A stretch of 64,000 nt of DNA from Phytophthora hibernalis (lineage: Eukaryota > Oomycota > Peronosporomycetes > Peronosporales > Peronosporaceae), in contig JAAKBF010000282.1 in NCBI GenBank assembly GCA_012656075.1, positions 310,001 to 374,000 on the forward strand, read 5' to 3'. Positions 45,020 through 56,449 of the stretch are shown here, one piece after another. Each line of letters starts with the position of its first letter. Position 1 is the stretch's first letter. The notes under the pieces were generated by a model. The model did no database searches. It had not been told where the DNA came from and worked only from the letters and a program-made list of their open reading frames with translations. The position numbers were made by a program, and so were the translations under genes.

Positions 45020-46631
45020 CGGTGGCAGGGAGAAGGAGAGGAGAGAGTCACTTCTTCGTCCGGTCTAGTGAATGGCTCAAGTGGTGGCTGTGCCAAAGGA
45101 ACTGGTAGGATGGTCAACCGGCTTGACGGCGAGTGTAGCGAGAGAACGATCAAGGTGCTCGACACGGATGTCAGAGTCGATATGATGGTTGAGCGTGATG
45201 GTGTAATGGATGTGGGTGCGGATGAGCACGACGGTTCGGGTGATTGTCTAGCTGTGATGGAGGACGCGGAGTACATGAATTTTGAGCAGAACAGTGAGAT
45301 GGAGTATGGCGTGGCACGGTTGAAGAGCTCGTCGTGTGGAAAGACCAAGATGAGAAGGTGACCAGTGTGCACGGTGTTGAAACCGAGGTGAACGGTTTTG
45401 AAGTTGAAAAGAATGGCCCTAGTATGAAGCAGAAGAAGAACGGAACGCAGTAGTCATTGATGGTACAGTTGTCGCCTAGGACCAGGAGCCGGTGGGCGAA
45501 GGGCCTGTGTCGCTAGAGACGGTCGCAGAGCTTAAAAGTATCCTTTGCAAAATCAAAAGGTGGAGGAATCCGTCTGGGTGGACGATGACGGCCTGGACAA
45601 TTTGGACCTAGGTGAGACCGTCTTCATGGAATGGGAGGAACCGGTGGAAGAGCAACGCGAACCTTCGTGTGTGGAAGTGGTGAGCTCGGAGGCAGATGTA
45701 GACAAAAATGATGTGGCTGGAGAAGGCGAGAAGGGTACGGTGGCTATGGACAACGCCGAGAAAGGAAAACCGTCGCCTTGCGCCCGCATGTTCACGAACC
45801 CGGAAGTAAACGTTTTGGGAGAGTGTATTCCGTGCCAAGAAACGTGTGTGCAGACCGGAGAAAACGTTGAACTGGACGAAGTCCCTCCGTTGCGAGACAA
45901 GCGTCTCAACGTGAACTGGGAACGGCTTGGCTGGAGCGCTTGCGGTGTGAGGGAAACAACTGTGAAACAACCAAGTGTGCCAACGGAGGATTGTGGTGTG
46001 AAGGCAGAGGTTGCTGCGTCGATAGCAGAAGAACGGAAAGAGATCATCCCTGAGAAGGACAAAGTAATTAAGCCGCACATTCCGCCAGACAAGTGTGATG
46101 TGATGACCGTTGACTTCTCGGAGTATACGTTTTCGAACCAGCAGAAGGCGTCGTTTCTTATCGAGTTGGATAACTGTCATGATGTGGCGGGGGCGTTCTC
46201 CTGGCTCGGTCTGTACCATCCTCTTGACAAAGTCGGGGAGCACGGTTACGGAATTGATATCCCAACCTAAGTGGTGGGGTTACCGAGTACGACTCGGTGA
46301 AGGTTAGCAGCGAAACCGCGCTGGTGACCTGTGCTGTCGTGGTCTCAGGCCTGCTGAGTCACACAAAACGCTGGTGCGTCTCTGTTTCGGACGGGTGTGA
46401 CCCTCTGCGAATGACCAAGGATATCTATGCTGCGTGGAAGCGTGACATGGAAGAACAAGACAAGCAGAACGGCTGAGTGAAGCGTTTTGGCAGGCCGACG
46501 GTGGCAACCCGTCTACGCCGAGAGTGCCGGTGCGTACGCTAAGCGGACTCTGTGCTCAACGACGCGCTCTGCAAGAACGTTGGCATGATGATCGACGAGG
46601 GCGTCGAAGCTTGGTCGGGCAGGATGTACCG
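45020..46631 (+). other. Gypsy-derived open reading frames, unassigned
   Basis: Open frames at 45068-45361 and 45545-46270 follow the Gag in the same orientation. They are acidic and Val/Glu-rich. The second ends with SNQQKASFLIELDNCHDVAG. I do not recognise a protease or RT motif. They may be the Gag-Pol linker of this lineage or host sequence. Confidence 0.4.
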
Positions 46632-46910
46632 TGTGGTCATGTTGAGCACGGTGGCAACCGTCTCGGTGGTGGGTCGGACCGACCTCTGACTGGCGCCTCG
46701 CTTGCTAATCAACTACTAGAGGAGCAACAAGCTGATGATGAGCAAGGGAGACGTACGTGGTCACGTCGGCCCAACCCGAATCAGACCGGTTGGGTGGTGT
46801 AGGCATCCTAGTAGGGGCGACCTGACCCCAATCCGAATCCACGGAACGACGACTGGCTTGGTTCGTCCTGTGATGACTGCCAGCGGATCCAAGGCGCGGT
46901 GTGATGACTC
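46632..46910 (+). repeat. 279-bp direct repeat, copy 2
   Basis: Second copy of 43677-43955, 2,955 bp downstream. It is not followed by Gag; the sequence changes right after gatgactc. It may be the start of a second truncated element or a recombined remnant. Confidence 0.85.
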
Positions 46911-47849
46911 GGATGGAAGTCGCTTGCAGTGTATCGAGTAAATGTGCATGCGGAGCAGTACGGCAGCCCGGAGGGGTGTTGTAGAAGCTCGAAGAGCTTG
47001 AAGGAAGCTGGCGTGCCCCGAATGAAGTGAGAACCTGCGAGAAAGGTAAGTACGGCAGCTTCTGTAGTGCTGGCCGTCCAAGGTTTTCATTCAGTCGTGA
47101 ATCTGCCTGGTTCCTAACAAGTCAACAAAAACAACTTTTGCATTTTATTTTGCTTTAGTGTGGCTGTCCGACTTGCCGTCGTCGTCTAAGTCCTAGTACT
47201 TGCTCTTTCGATACCGCGCCAGACCATCCCTAACCAGAACGACTCGCGACATGAGCCCGAGTGCTGGTCTCTGAGGTAGAGGGCAGGTCGCCGTTTTGCG
47301 GTGTCGTCACCCCAATATCGGGGACAACCATACCAGTCTACCCCTTTAATGCAATTTAGCACCTACACATCCTGTTGACAGGGTTAAAGTATGGAGGCTG
47401 ACCTCCCACCGCCGCATAATCGAGTCTCAGAGGTTATTGCATAAACGTGACCGGCCGCGCTACGCTTGGCTGGGCGCACCCGCGGTTCGCTTCGCTCGCG
47501 ACATGGAGATAGACCCCGGCCTCACGTCTTGCCCTCACGCTTTCGTCTCCGGCGGGGGCCCTCTGCGCCGTGACGCTGCGGGAACGTGCACGGGGGCAAT
47601 GTTTGGTTGGAGCCCGTCTATGGCCAACCACGACGCCCCGCCGTTCAGTCAGATCCTGTAGCTTTTGTATACACACCTCCATAACCGGTACAGATAAACC
47701 AGTCCTAAATGATACCTGACAAACCTGATACACTGCTATATCTGATACGAAATCGATCCACCGACTTGGTAGTTAGTAAAATGTATGGAGTAAATCTGAT
47801 ACCTATCGAACCTGATATCTGATAGCCAATTTGGCGGGATATGATACTA
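46911..47849. other. Retroelement-flank non-coding sequence
   Basis: No gene. The stretch 47690-47830 is rich in 'ctgatac' and 'aacctgata' words, also seen at 48240-48330, suggesting one element interrupted by the MITE at 47850. Confidence 0.45.
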
Positions 47850-48011
47850 CAGAGTTCCCGGCAAAGGGAGAAAGGTGGGACCAATAAATTCTTCCAGGTT
47901 AAAAGATTTGCAAACGGATGTGTGTCTCGATAGAGCAAGGCTTTGGGACACATGTACTAATTTTACTAGGTAAATAACCGATTACGGTTCTCCCTTTGCC
48001 GGGGAACTCTG
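47850..48011. mobile_element. 162-bp MITE with TA target
   Basis: TIRs of 23-24 bp, cagagttcccggcaaaggga and its complement with one extra base (tccctttgccggggaactctg), are flanked by TA at 47848-47849 and 48012-48013. No coding capacity. Tc1/mariner-like by target and CAG terminus. Confidence 0.8.
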
Positions 48012-48361
48012 TACCTAGCCGGGGTTAAAGTAGTTCGTAATGGATGTCTGAGTAGTTTTCTCTTCTTGGTCGAGACAAACGTCCTCGGGCACTCGTAGCT
48101 GTAGCTTCCAAAGGTCTTTCAGCAGCTTTTCATCGAGTTCAGGGTGCTCGGGCAGCAAAATGTAGTACCGTAGTATCAGATGGTTACGATTATTACCTGC
48201 TGTTTTGCATCAAGTGGTGGTTGTAGCGTGGACTATCGCTACCGTCTACTGCCAAATCTGATAGTGTGGCTATACCTGATACGGCCGTTGTCCACGGATG
48301 CTATTATATCAGGTGTACCAGGTTAATCTGTACCCGTTTGGAAGCGGCTGAAGAGCTTTTC

Positions 48362-48690
48362 CATTTAAAAAGGCACTCGTTACGTAGACCAACTATATGG
48401 ACATAAAACCAACTATCCTGCAGCTTAAGCACCTCTTACAGCAACTGTACCCCTGACCCCTAAACCTCCTCCGGGGAGTGGCGTGGCAAATGTCGAGGTT
48501 TAGCACACCGCGCGAAGACATCGCTTCGCACGTCGATGCTAAACCTCTCCGTTTGTTTGAACCTAGTCTTGCAGCGCTGCGCTTGATCTCGCCGGCCGAA
48601 GCCGGCGACTTTGGTTGCTTTTCAGGTACTAGGGTTATTCGCCTGACTTTATCGAGATAGTTGGTCTACGTAAGCACTTTCTTTAAAGAA
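48362..48690. mobile_element. Possible MITE with imperfect TIRs
   Basis: Inverted similarity between about 48362-48397 and 48655-48690, sharing tacgtagaccaactat exactly and poorer matches outside it (tttaaaaaggcac against tttaaagaaagtgc). The interior includes GC-rich palindromic words (gccggccgaagccggc). Target duplication not resolved. Confidence 0.45.
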
Positions 48691-49424
48691 TCAGTCAGTT
48701 ATAGAAATGGCTACATTTGTTAGCCTTAACCTAACAATTTTAATACACATTCACAATTTAATCTTCATGTAGCGAATCAATACAGTAATATCGCCTCGCG
48801 AGCATTGACAAAGATTGCAGCATTTCTTGCTCACGATTGGGTCATTTTTCGCTCTTAAAATACTGAGAGTTTCGTGTATTTGTGTATTAATAGGCACCAA
48901 AAGTATATCCAAATAGAGAGTAAAACTACCATTTGTGGCGTTCAGTTATAGAATAGAGAGGGTTTTGTTCAGATAGAGGAGAGGAGGGGCATACCGTAGT
49001 GAAATTCATAGAGTCCGATTTGCTTTGCCAGTGGAGCATCCATTTAGAGAGCAACCAGTCAGATATAAGGGGTCATTTATGGAGGTGTGACTGTGGTGCT
49101 GTTTTTCGTGTGACGGATATTCATCGTACTTTGTCAATAGGTATCGACTGATTGACCCTGTTTTGTAAACAGTACATTGTTATGCGCACCTCAATAATCC
49201 AATACCCCGTCAAATCAGTTTTGTTTGTAATCATTGCAATTTTAAACACTCCCTCCTTGTGTGAGTCACACAGTGTGACCCCGTCACAATGATGGTGCAT
49301 GGAGCGCACAATCCATTTTGCCTTGGACTGAGCACATCAGTGTTTAACCAGTACTTAAGTAAGCAATTGGATAAACAACAATAAACAGTGGCTTGAATAG
49401 ATCTTCCATCGTTCAGTCACAAGG
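48691..49424. other. AT-rich intergenic, nothing recognised
   Basis: No gene, repeat boundary or motif could be supported before the inverted duplication begins. Confidence 0.4.
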
Positions 49425-50219
49425 CACGTGTCTGCTCATGTAGAGCGGCGTCAAGGTGCGGTAGATCCCAGGGCTGTTGTGGTTATTTGTTATTGGCTGA
49501 GCAGTTGGTGGCAGGTGATGAACAGTACGTCGGGACCTCAGGCCATGATGGAGTACGAATCTGCTGCCACGGAGCTGCTACAGGAGGATCATCAGACTGA
49601 GGAGGCCACAGTCAGCGAGCACATTGTGTTCTCCGGCGACAGGTACAACAACCAACTTCTCGGCAGGTGAAGCGGACGCTAACTCTTGTACTTGGTACCA
49701 GCTACTTCCTTCCTTATTTATTAGCAGCGCTCTTCTCGGTGCACTCGCTCATTGCTGGCTTTGCGCTGGGCGTCAACCATTCTATGAATCGGACAGCTAT
49801 CGCCACCACTGTAGCCATCTTCAGTCACAAGGTACGCAGCGATTGGCTGGCCAAGTTGAAGTGAGCAGTTACTGAGTCATGGTGTTGAATAGTTCATCGA
49901 GGCCATGTCCGTGGGCGCCAACTTCGCCAAGGCCAAGAGCAGCATCGCACCGCAGCGATCCATTGCTGTACTTACACTCTACAGCTGCATGACGCCGCTG
50001 GGCATCTTCCTGGGTATGGTACTGTCCGAGTCTCTCCGTGGTTGCAGCGCACTAGCCATGGAGGCCGTGGCGCTGAGCATCGCGGCCGGCAGCTTCATCT
50101 ACTTGGCCTTCCATGAGCTCTCGGAGGAGAACGCGAGCCAGGAGACCAACACCGCCGAGAAGCTCGCGCTCTTCTCCACAGGCATCTCAAGCATGGCCGT
50201 GCTGGCCGCCTGGGCGTAA
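49425..50219 (+). pseudogene. ZIP metal transporter, 5'-truncated copy
   Basis: Only the second half of a ZIP (SLC39-type) transporter is present. It has the end of the cytosolic-loop exon (SGVK at about 49442), NSTSGPQAMMEYESAATELL, then helices FLPYLLAALFSVHSLIAGFALGVN (TM4, HSxxxGxxLG). A 61-bp intron (49832-49892) splits the TM5 motif HK|FIEAMSVGAN; LSIAAGSFIYLAFHEL follows. The full-length gene, with TM1-3, is the inverted copy at 62226-63759. The truncation coincides with the duplication edge. The exon/exon join before VKRTLTLVLG is out of frame as written. Confidence 0.85.
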
Positions 50220-51417
50220 CAGCAGGAGGCTTGGGGTCAACAGACATTCGGACGATCGCCACTTGGTATGGGAGACCACACAGAGCCTTGTCGTTAGTAA
50301 CGGAACTAAAGAGTACAATGCCATAGATGTGAAGGTCGAGTCGTCGTGCTGGTCGTGCACTTTGGACAGGCAGATGCAAATGCAGCCATCCATGCGCGCT
50401 CCCATCGGAGGTCGCAGTGCCCAGTGACATGACTTGCTAGAATACTTCAGCACAGTAGCGGCGTCCCCATCGTGCGGCTCGAGTGTCCGGTGCGGACAGA
50501 GCTCGGGCTTGGCACAGCTTTCGTCGCTGCAGGCCCGCAGAAATATCAACTTTCAGTTTTCAGGGATGGATTTTCACCTGTGAAATGGCGGGCAGCTCGC
50601 AGTGGCCACATGCGGCCTCGCCGAGGCCCTCGGTGGCGTCAGTGTCCACCATGTGCATCGAGCTGCAAGCACCGGGATTCTCGCGTTGGGGCTGACAATG
50701 CAAAAATTGACCCAGCTGGGCTCAAAATACTGCTCGCATTGTCAACGTGAACAAGAAAATCGAGGCGACAACAATTGCCGCGTGGAAAATGTTGTTGGAG
50801 CTGCTGCAACCAAAGCTTGGACTCCGCCCGGTCTCTTTGAAGTTGCATTTCTCCGGACAGAGCATGAGCTTTCGCGCCACGAAAGACGACTTGGCTGCAA
50901 TCGACGACCACGACAACGTCAAGGCGCGGACAGATAAGGGGCGAAGTGCTGCCATTTGTCCCATCGCCGCTCTCTTTGCGCGGCAACGAAACGTGCTGCT
51001 GCAGACCCTTTTCGGCGTTCAGAGCAGCCTTGCCTTTGAGCAACCTCATCAGAACGTTGCAAAGTTGCAAGGGTGCCTATCGATCGAGCCGGCACCGCTT
51101 TTCAGCGGCAGCTTGGCAACAATACATGCAGACTTTTGCCATATATTTTACCCACGCGTGAATATGAGGATGTCGGAGCTGCAGCCATCGCCGTAGCTTC
51201 AGCAAGTTTACCGCATCAAGTTCATTAATAAATCGACTAACTCTGAGCAATGCCGAACGTTACACCTCCGCATCCGAATGGCGATCAAATCTGAAAATTC
51301 GAATGAGTGGGGTACTGTTTATCAAAGGCTCTATAGATCAAAAATTGTATCACATCCCGCGAAACCAGATCATTTTTTACAGAGCAGATTTAACAGGGTA
51401 TTTGTAGTGCAAGGGAC
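50220..51417. other. Duplicated stretch with uncertain open frames
   Basis: A plus-strand frame at 50747-51196 (MNKKIEATTIAAWKMLLELL) and an overlapping minus-strand frame at 50639-51070 are both open, and neither has a recognisable domain. Because the inverted copy is almost identical, conservation does not help to choose. Confidence 0.3.
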
Positions 51418-51529
51418 TTGAAAGCTGCCGGCATAAACTTCACTTTTGGCAGTTTGATGATGATCGCGCGAGTTTATCATCAGGTGCATAAACCGCCGAG
51501 AACTGACGCCAGCTTCATGGTGCACCGTA

Positions 51530-51730
51530 TCAGCAGCTCCGGTGTCGTGCCTTCGATTTGTCTTGTTTGCCAGTCCGCCGGCGGCACCAAGCCGATGCCT
51601 CGCTCTATGCTGTCTGCACCATTGGCATTGCTCCAGGAGATCGCGTTGCCTCGACGGCAGAGGCAAACAGGCGCTCGAAGCTCTTGCCCTTATCGCCGCC
51701 TGTTTGTTGGAGCCACGTGTGTGCCAAGAC
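51530..51730 (+). pseudogene. HPr-like phosphocarrier trace
   Basis: Across three frames the sequence reads ICLVCQSAGGTK, ADASLYAVCTIGIAPGDRV and GKQALEALALIAACL. Order and spacing resemble the second half of a bacterial HPr domain, with the DAxSIxxxxxLGxxxGD and AEGxxAxxALEALxALI signatures. Joining them needs one extra G near 51592 and one near 51663. The first half with the phosphorylated His (GLHARPA) is not visible. Without a search this is only a suggestion. Confidence 0.3.
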
Positions 51731-52552
51731 TTCTTCGAGTCCAAACTCCTATAAATTCCAATCGCTTGTCCAAAATCCATCGTTTTCTATAGAATTGGTG
51801 GAATTAGGAATCCCGACTATTCGTAGAAGTCATCATCAGGTGCGAGGCCGAGTTGGCGGGGCTTGCGTGCAAAGGTTCCGTTGTTTTCCGGCGCAGGGCT
51901 TCACCTTCCCGTTACGTGTACCTAGCGCCGAGATAAGAGGGCTGGGAAAACCTGAAGTCCTGCAGCTCTGCATCGGGGCTCATCGGTCCGTATGACACGT
52001 AGCCTGCCACCAGCCGCACCGCGCCACCGAGCGAGAAGCAGGACAGGCAAGCGAGTCGACGACCGTTTCTCGCAACGTCGGGGACATTGTCCCGGACAAG
52101 TCGGCAAAGTCAACACCAAGACGCGGCAGCTGGACAGGCACCAAACCTCAGCCTTAGGCCTATTCCTCACCAAGTGCAAGTCCAAATGTTGGCAAAAGAT
52201 CCGAGAAAGTGTCATATTTCAGCATACAAACGATCAGTCAACCAATCCGAAAAAGAAAACCACGTGGTGACAGAATCCACTTTCCACGTTTAACTCTGGC
52301 GATCGTGCTGCAGACAGGTGGAGAGACGCGCGCTCCACACAGTCACACCAGTCCATCAGATGTGCGCTGTCGTGTGTTGTGGGTCTCTGAGTGAAGTCTC
52401 CACTTGGTTGGCATTGCACATTTCGATCACTTCTGCAGCAGCTTCTTCCGCCTATAGCAAGCAGCGAGCACCAAACAACTAGCAGTCGACACTATTTGAG
52501 ACTGCCTACTTCCACACGAAACTACTACTTTCCACCACTACAAACTTCTACA

Positions 52553-53071
52553 ATGCCGTACGAAAGCTTCACGTCGCAGCAACAGGTGGAGATCACCGAA
52601 GTCGTGCAGGACTTGGCCACCAACGCCTGGATGTATGTGCTACACGTCCAGCGTGGCAACACGAGCACGCACTCGTCCCCACGTGGACCTGTGGAGGAAG
52701 GTTTCAGCCACGAGTACGTCATCAGCCACCGTTTCAGCGAGTTCAAGCAGCTCCACGAGACGCTGGTGCCCGTCATGGGGGACGCCCTCACTCCACTGCC
52801 GGCCGACGGTCTCATGACACTCATCCTGGCCGACAACCAGGCGCTGCTGGACGAGCGACGCCAGGTATTGGCGCAGATCGTCATGGACGTCCTGCACCAC
52901 CCGGTGGCGCGCGACCTGCCGGACGTGCTCGAGTTCCTGGGTCACGAGTCCCTCAGCGCCAAGGTCATGGCGCCGCTGTCGGGTCAGTGCACGGGCTCCA
53001 TCCGCAAGACGTCGAGTCCTGCCTGGACGGCGCTCAACGGCTCGTTCCGTTCGTCCCTCGTGTCGTTGTAG
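52553..53071 (+). CDS. PX-domain protein, copy 1
   Basis: 172 residues, starting MPYESFTSQQQVEITEVVQD. The PX phosphoinositide-binding fold spans about 10-135. YVLHVQR is an early strand, HEYVISHRFSEFKQLHETL is the RxFSxF-type membrane-binding motif, LPADGLM replaces the Pro-rich loop, and ERRQVLAQIVMDVLHHP is the following helix. A Ser-rich tail ends SFRSSLVSL. A longer open frame starts at 52391, but MPYESF is shared with the paralogue at 57087, so it is taken as the start. PX-only proteins usually bind PI3P on endosomes. The inverted copy at 59385-59903 encodes an identical protein. Confidence 0.9.
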   Translation: MPYESFTSQQQVEITEVVQDLATNAWMYVLHVQRGNTSTHSSPRGPVEEGFSHEYVISHRFSEFKQLHETLVPVMGDALTPLPADGLMTLILADNQALLDERRQVLAQIVMDVLHHPVARDLPDVLEFLGHESLSAKVMAPLSGQCTGSIRKTSSPAWTALNGSFRSSLVSL

Positions 53072-53979
53072 ATGGCATTGGCACCAACCACACTCAAAGG
53101 CACCATCGAGTGCTGAGGGTAGTATTTAAACCATGATTGTAGAATAGCAGTAGACAAATGTCAATGAAGAAGTCAACCAATTTGCTTTGAACGATTGTAG
53201 TGGTGATTTATTTGATGCATGGCCAGTGTTGCCTTGCAAGTTGAAAGTTGCGCGACCAGGGCTAAAGAAACTAGAGAAGGCATTGCAGTTATCGTAAGGC
53301 AAAAGCATTTGAAGCGGGCATGTAATTCATCGAACGAATGCTTGCACAGTGGTGCTATCGATCGTATGAACCCTTTCAAGTATCCACGTTGAAGGCAACT
53401 TTGGGTTGCAATACGCAAATCGATCGCAAGCGTGGAGCTCCTCAGCATTGCTAACTGTGTAGCAACCCCTTGTAAAATAGCTACCGAAGCTCGACGAACG
53501 GAATGCATGCTTGAATGCATGTTCGATGCTTGCTTTGCTACAGCTGAGGAAACTGGAGTCGCATCGACAGTTGAAGGCAATTTGGCAGCTCAAAGGCTAC
53601 ACCATGTCTTGTTACTGTGCTGCAAGTTTCCTGCAACGCAACATGCCTCGATCATCGTCAGCCAACTCTTTCACGCCAAAATGCAACGCCACCGCCGATG
53701 TCATAGCGTGAAGCGCATGGAGATTCCATGGCATTTTCACGGCAAGCCGCGAAGAAAGCCCCATCCAAACACGTCCGAGCTTTCTCGTCTTCCCATCTGT
53801 TTCTATTCTTAGCAATCGTCTTTTTCCACCCAATCGCGTCCTTTCGATCCCATTTCCAGCCAATCCGATCACTTCAACAAAATAGACATGATGTATTAAT
53901 CGACTCCACGTACGTGCCGACGTCCGTTCATGCGCACAAGTCTTATGCCGCCAGCCATTTCCCATTCCTCCTTGCCACC
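53072..53979. other. Intergenic, arm end and nucleotidase promoter
   Basis: No gene. 53240-53412 is the diverged inner margin of the inverted duplication. The open frame 53432-53812 has no family features. Confidence 0.4.
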
Positions 53980-55015
53980 ATGACCGTCGCGACATCCTCT
54001 GGTCCTCTGCTTCGGCCGCTTCTATCCGCCTGCTTCTCCGCCAGTGTCCATGGCGGCCGCGTCATCCGCGACGTGGTGCAGCAGCACGTGGCGCTCGACA
54101 TGGTGAACAAACAGGAAGGCGCGTACGACCCGCAGACGGTGGCCGACCGCCGCTCGCAGCAGCGGATCATCCACGCGCTGCGTGAAGCTTTCCTCAGCTC
54201 ACGATTGTGGGCGAAGAAGGAGAATTGGCGCCTCCTGCTCCGGAGGACGTGGTGCAGTGCAACCTCAAGGCATTGGACGACGTGGCCTTCGACGGCGGTG
54301 ACGACGTGCAAAACCGCGTGCTGGACTGGAGCGACCTCGTGCTGTGGGTGGATCCACTGGACGGCACCAAGCGCTTCGCTGACAAGAAATACGACGAGGT
54401 GTCAGTGCTGATTGGCATCACGTACAAGCAGCGACCTGTTGCAGGTGTCGTCCATCTGCCTTTTCACGGCGACCACGGCGTCACGTACTGGGGTACGGAA
54501 GTTACTTGCTGTTATTGAGAGCCCTTGCTGATGTTTTTTATTTGTGCAGGTGGTCGGACATTGGCGTCTTCTGTAGTCACCATGAGGAGAGTGAAGTGCA
54601 GACGACGCATAAGGTGTTCCCCAAGCAGGAGCCCATGTTCCCTCAGCGTCCAATGATCTGCACCGTGTCGTCCACCAATTGCGACCTAGTGAACAGTGCC
54701 TTGAAGTTGCTGGCGCCGTCTTCTATCTTGACGGGTGGAGCGACGGGTACCATGGTGCTGGGTGTTATTACCGGTCATAGCGACGCCTTCTTCCGCTTCA
54801 AGGCGGCCACCCGCAAGTGGGATATCTGTGCCGTGGAGCCACTCGTTGAGGCGCTCGGCGGCAAGATCACCGACACGCAAGGCAACGTGTACGTGTACGA
54901 CCACATTAGCAACGCGCCCAACTTCGACAACGAGCGCGGTCTGCTCGCGTGCGTGAAACCTGAAGCGCACGAGACGGTGTTGAACGCCATGGCCAAGACC
55001 CAGCTCACGAGGTAG
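53980..55015 (+). CDS. 3'(2'),5'-bisphosphate nucleotidase (IMPase family), two one-base frameshifts
   Basis: This Mg-dependent, Li-sensitive phosphatase removes the 3'-phosphate from PAP and PAPS, supporting sulfate assimilation. Start MTVATSSGPLLRPLLSA at 53980. Family motifs: YDPQTVADRRSQQRII, IVGEEGEL (metal-binding Glu pair), LVLWVDPLDGTKRF (DPLDGT) and WDICAVEPLVEALGGKITD (WD motif). One 57-bp intron at 54493-54549 lies just before GGRTLA. Exons sum to 979 nt, two short of 327 codons. The missing bases map to cc at 54192-54193 (FPQLTIVGEE) and to the tct/ttc stretch near 54570. DPLDGTKRF is close to the BPNT1/HAL2 form rather than the inositol monophosphatase form. Confidence 0.85.
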
Positions 55016-55043
55016 ATGTGTAGCTACCTATCGACCAAATACA

Positions 55044-56449
55044 ATGGTGTGTACTCATCTGCGGCGTCGATTGTGCTGTTCATTGTGCAGTGCACTGGAC
55101 GGCCGGAGCATGACGCCGCAGTGGTTTCAAGAGTGCGTTTTCCCTGAGCGGCGCGTGTCAGCGGTCCATGTGGTGCTCGGTTCCATCCACCGAGGCAAAC
55201 ACTCGGCTGTCGCGAAGCTCAAGTGCATTTTGATGACCACGACAGCAGCACGACCTTGTTCCTGAAGAAATCGGCGAGGAACGAACTGCCGGCGAGGTCA
55301 GCGGCGCACTGGAAGCGAGACATTGCCTCCTATCGCACCGAGGCGGCATTCTACGCTCACCTCGCGTCGTCATTAGCCGCGCGTGGTGTGTTACTCATCC
55401 GGCCGTTTGCAGTGTTCCAGAGCGATGCTGCTGGGAACTGCACGGCGAATATGGTTGCAGACAGCGCGACGACGTGCTCGTCTCCTGAAAACTTCATGAT
55501 GCTGCTCGAGTGTCTTGGGTCTACTCCGAATGAGTGTTCTACGTTTGGCAACTACGAGGCCGCGGACTGTCTTGACCTCGCAGACACTCAACAAGCGTTG
55601 AGGTATCTCGCGAATTTGCATGCTTCGGCGTGGGGCCAAGCAGCTCTGCTTGAAAAAGCTGCTTCAGAGCTGTGGCCTGCTGCGTGTTGGTGGGCGTTCC
55701 CCAAACGAGGCGAAAAGGAGCTCGCTCAGGCTGCAGAGATCTGGTCGCAGATGCTTGAGTTTTGGACGGAGGTCTTTGAGACCCAATCGAGCTTGCCCTC
55801 GATAGGAGAGCTCGAGTCTCTCGGTGACCACATGATTGAAGAAGCTGCATACATCAGCAATAGTCTCTGCGTGGATGCTAATTCGCCGTTGAGCACTTTG
55901 GTGCACGGCGACTTCAAGAGCGCCAACCTGTTCTTCGAGTCTCAATCACGAAAAGTGGTGGCGTTCGACTGGCAGTGGACTGGGGTGGGTCTCGGAGCCA
56001 TGGACGTCGCCAACTTACTCAACACGTCGGTGGACATTTCATTGCTCACCAACGAGGCCGAACTGGAACTGCTGCAGTTCTACTACAACTGCTTACGCGA
56101 ATGTCTACAGACACTCGGAACCACGTGTGACTTGCACCAGAGCTACCCGTTCGCAGCTTTCGAGCGACACTACACCCTGGCCACGCTCGAGTACGCGCGT
56201 CTCCTGATCTCCAACTTCTGGAAGCGCATGACGCCTCAAAGCTGCGCGGCCAAAGCGAGCAACGCCAACTGCGGCCTCGGGTATCGGTCGGTGCCACACG
56301 TCGTGCGCATGGTTTGCAAGCTGCACGCCGGTCTGGCGCGCGTCAGAAGGAGCATTGATATGATAAATTACTTATTGGCTCGTCGGATCTACATTTCTAG
56401 CCTCGAGTCCTTACTTGTGTACATGCAACTGCTCTTCAGGTCATGCTGA
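55044..56449 (+). CDS. CHK/EcKinase-like small-molecule phosphotransferase
   Basis: Protein-kinase-fold enzyme of the APH/CHK (ecdysteroid-kinase-like) group. Motifs: YRTEAAFYAHLASSL (helix C region), FMMLLECLG (hinge), LVHGDFKSANLFF (catalytic HGDxxxxN) and VVAFDWQWTGVGLGAMDVAN (metal-binding D). The C-terminal end is helical. ATG at 55044 or 55110 (MTPQWFQECVFPERR) opens the frame. One G is missing near 55222 (AKLK-VHFDDHD) to enter the main frame, giving about 446-468 residues. The substrate cannot be inferred. Its stop overlaps that of the convergent PX gene by 14 bp. Confidence 0.8.

Larger units (their letters stand above)
49425..53412 (+). repeat. Inverted duplication, left arm (~4 kb)
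   Basis: Matches the reverse complement of about 59032-63020. The core (about 49555-53232) is nearly identical, with isolated substitutions and a ~9-bp indel at about 52137. Both margins (49425-49555 and 53240-53412) are only about 80% alike. It contains the ZIP C-terminal exons, the HPr-like trace and a PX gene. Confidence 0.88.

Noticed and set aside
43677..46910. 279-bp direct repeats as the two LTRs of one complete retrotransposon
   Set aside because: The first repeat contains the start of gag, the ends are not TG...CA, and no pol or target duplication is seen.
52391..52552. N-terminal extension of the PX protein from an upstream ATG
   Set aside because: MPYESF is the common start of the paralogue at 57087; the extension is low-complexity and resembles leader sequence.
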